From: Dokdonia donghaensis DSW-1
Lineage (GTDB): Bacteria; Bacteroidota; Bacteroidia; Flavobacteriales; Flavobacteriaceae
Direction: 5' to 3'
Length of the DNA: 64,000 nt
NCBI RefSeq assembly: GCF_001653755.1
Contig: NZ_CP015125.1
Location: 122,001 to 186,000, forward strand
Shown here: positions 62,294 through 64,000 of the stretch, in pieces
Position numbering within the stretch: position 1 is the first letter of the stretch
Layout: every line of letters begins with the position of its first letter
Translations under genes and position numbers: made by a program
Notes under the pieces: generated by a model
Told to the model about the DNA's origin: nothing
The model's input: the letters and a program-made list of their open reading frames with translations, nothing else
Database searches by the model: none

Positions 62294-62992
62294 TTAGTTT
62301 CTCGCGATAGTGAGATTTCCTAAACTCTCTACAAAAGGACCATCACCAGCATATGGGGCATCTACACAAATTCCTATTGTGTTATTTTCTGAAACAGAAG
62401 ATGAGTCATAAGTTTCTCCAGCCTTAGTACCAGCATCAAGCAATACAAGACCTGTTTGAATCTCTTCCTTAAGAGTATTACCATCTACAATATCTAGTGA
62501 TGCGGCTCCTACAAACCAATCTGGACTAGGGTTGAGCTTTGCTAGAAAAGTCACTCTTGTTCTAGTTGGTGTAAAAGTAATATCAAAAGACGATGTTCCT
62601 ACAGCACTAGCATTACTAGCTGTTTGAATTAAAAACAAACCTTCACTTTGACCTTGTTGACTTTCTAAAGCAGTAACTAGCGCATCTACATCTCCAGACT
62701 CTGCATACGCAGCAAGTCCATCATTTGCGACACTTCCAGTTTGGAAAACATTTATATTGGGAGAATGTATGATTGCGACCACTGGACCAAAGCTAGGGTT
62801 ACTTGGATATTCTTCGGGAAACATTTCTTCACTAAATGATGTTTCAAAGCTAAGTGTATACTCTGCTGTTGCATTTCCTTCAAAATCAGTCCCGCTATCT
62901 GGTTCTCCAGCAGGACTACCATCATCATCACCACAACTAAGTATTACCATACTAAGCACTATTACAAAAGCATATTTAAATTTAAATTTCAT
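62294..62992 (-). CDS. Spondin-domain lipoprotein
   Basis: Lipoprotein of 232 residues with lipobox VILSC (Cys 20) and a GDDDGSP export-like tag. The spondin_N features IHSPNINVFQTGSVANDGLAAYAESGD, NPSPDWFVGAASLDI and LLDAGTKAGETYDSS are clear. Such domains bind calcium or matrix polymers; function in bacteria is unknown. It lies on the opposite strand between tsf and pyrH. Confidence 0.88.
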   Translation of the reverse strand: MKFKFKYAFVIVLSMVILSCGDDDGSPAGEPDSGTDFEGNATAEYTLSFETSFSEEMFPEEYPSNPSFGPVVAIIHSPNINVFQTGSVANDGLAAYAESGDVDALVTALESQQGQSEGLFLIQTASNASAVGTSSFDITFTPTRTRVTFLAKLNPSPDWFVGAASLDIVDGNTLKEEIQTGLVLLDAGTKAGETYDSSSVSENNTIGICVDAPYAGDGPFVESLGNLTIARN

Positions 62993-63181
62993 TTCCTTGT
63001 TTTGAGTTTGTTAATAATTATTTTCTGGCGTGAGTGCTAACTCACTTATAACGAAATTAAAGATACTAAAGAATAGTAGATGCGGGGTAAGCTTTTATAA
63101 AATCTAACCTTTTTCGCCACTTTACTTCTCTAAATTTATTGGTTTCTTCCATTAAGTGATTTTAAAAAAAGGTTTAAACAT

Positions 63182-63189
63182 TATATTTG
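63182..63189 (+). promoter_or_regulatory. -7 element of pyrH
   Basis: TATATTTG, 16 bases before the ATG, suggesting a short leader. No TTG at the ideal distance. Confidence 0.55.
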
Positions 63190-63205
63190 CATAATCTTAG
63201 ATATT

Positions 63206-63913
63206 ATGAAATACAAAAGAATTTTACTTAAGCTTTCTGGTGAAGCATTAATGGGAGAACGTCAATATGGTATTGATCCAAAACGTCTAGCAGAGTATGC
63301 AGAAGACATTAAAGCAGTGACCGAAAAAGGGATTGAAGTTGCCATTGTAATTGGCGGCGGTAACATCTTTAGAGGTGTGGCAGGAGCAAGTAAAGGTATG
63401 GACCGTGTACAAAGTGATCATATGGGAATGCTCGCGACGGTTATAAATGGCCTAGCATTACAAGATGCACTTGAAGCAGCAGATGTAAAGACAAGATTAC
63501 AAACTGCAATTAAAATAAATGAAGTAGCAGAACCTTTTATAAGACGTAAGGCTATGAGCCACCTTAGAAAAGGACGTGTAGTAATCTTTGGCGGAGGTAC
63601 TGGCAACCCTTACTTCACAACAGACTCTGCAGCTGTGCTTAGAGCAATAGAAGTTGAAGCAGATGTGATTTTAAAAGGAACTCGTGTAGATGGTATTTAT
63701 ACAGCAGATCCAGAAAAGAATACAGATGCTGTGAAGTATGATCATATATCATTTGATGATGTACTAAGCAAAGGGCTCAAAGTAATGGACACGACTGCAT
63801 TTACCTTAAGTCAAGAAAATGAGTTACCTATCATTGTTTTTGATATGAATACACGAGGAAACTTAATGAAGGTTGTTTCTGGAGATGATTCTATAGGTAC
63901 TACTGTAAACTAA
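63206..63913 (+). CDS. pyrH: UMP kinase
   Basis: Pyrimidine nucleotide kinase of 235 residues of the amino acid kinase fold: RILLKLSGEALMG, VIGGGNIFRG near 49, FGGGTGNPYFTTDSAA near 130 and LKGTRVDGIYTADPEK near 159. It makes UDP and is usually inhibited by UTP. It lies before frr, as in most bacteria. Confidence 0.97.
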   Translation: MKYKRILLKLSGEALMGERQYGIDPKRLAEYAEDIKAVTEKGIEVAIVIGGGNIFRGVAGASKGMDRVQSDHMGMLATVINGLALQDALEAADVKTRLQTAIKINEVAEPFIRRKAMSHLRKGRVVIFGGGTGNPYFTTDSAAVLRAIEVEADVILKGTRVDGIYTADPEKNTDAVKYDHISFDDVLSKGLKVMDTTAFTLSQENELPIIVFDMNTRGNLMKVVSGDDSIGTTVN

Positions 63914-63968
63914 GAACGCAGAATATTGGCTCAATTTTTGTAAACTTGTTATCACAATTAATATTACG

Positions 63969-64000
63969 ATGAACGAAGATTTAAAATTTATAATAGATAG
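63969..64000 (+). CDS. frr: Ribosome recycling factor, N-terminal fragment
   Basis: The window ends 32 bases into this gene, which reads MNEDLKFIID, a plausible Frr start. The pyrH-frr order supports the call. The rest lies beyond the window. Confidence 0.7.
   Translation, partial: MNEDLKFIID

Overview
The window reads as chromosomal DNA of a marine Bacteroidetes bacterium of the family Flavobacteriaceae. The support is the AT-rich composition, a SusC/SusD pair, TonB-linked receptors, DUF547, DUF5916 and spondin-domain proteins, many short lipoproteins, and promoters of the flavobacterial TTG-N17-23-TAnnTTTG type. A Dokdonia/Krokinobacter-like genus is my best guess but cannot be proven here. 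No phage, IS element, CRISPR array or plasmid gene was seen.

Region 1 (60-14831, all + strand) is an arsenosugar biosynthesis locus. It holds ArsS (radical SAM), two TIGR04282/DUF2064-type glycosyltransferases, a SusC/SusD pair, an SSF sodium symporter, a degenerate metallophosphoesterase, a secreted rhodanese, two tiny membrane proteins, a purine nucleoside phosphorylase, the arsenosugar-type methyltransferase ArsM, two DUF547 lipoproteins and a TIGR04283-type glycosyltransferase. In the known pathway arsenite is methylated, ArsS supplies the deoxyadenosyl/ribosyl part, PNP can remove adenine, and glycosyltransferases and phosphatases finish the sugar. Genes between the recognised enzymes are candidate transport and accessory parts.

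Region 2 (14837-24341) is mixed: an HxlR regulator divergent from a nitroreductase, a DUF2807 lipoprotein, a PagL-like lipid A deacylase, a Pmp3 peptide, a hemerythrin, a tandem pair of small Omp85-like barrels, a GH113-like lipoprotein, a barrel protein and a third DUF547 protein. Region 3 (24642-30343) has a flavoprotein next to a membrane polyferredoxin, a large PLP enzyme and a DinB-like protein.

Region 4 (30398-36131) is the conserved yceD-rpmF-fabH-accB-accC fatty acid cluster on the - strand, preceded by pdxA, which is divergent from ribE. Region 5 (36115-45640) holds a small tail-anchored protein, a CAT-anticodon tRNA, mce, rbfA, an FtsX-like permease, dusB, an acyltransferase, a TonB-type barrel and lepA. 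Region 6 (45696-52213) is a THI5-like binding protein and cutC, then GH92 mannosidase, a sulfurtransferase and glycosylasparaginase, which looks like an N-glycan degradation set. Region 7 (52214-64000) has a candidate small RNA, polA, a lipoprotein, a DUF5916 protein, and the translation cluster rplM-rpsI-rpsB-tsf-pyrH-frr interrupted by a spondin-domain lipoprotein.

Two features cut across the annotation. First, a perfect 14-base palindrome with core TTTCGCGAAA occurs 20 times, about once per 3 kb. Twelve copies lie between genes and eight inside genes, where it is read as AFAKA, LSRKR or SFRES. Second, three genes have clear homologous or signal-peptide sequence upstream of any ATG/GTG/TTG codon, and appear to start at ATC or ATT.
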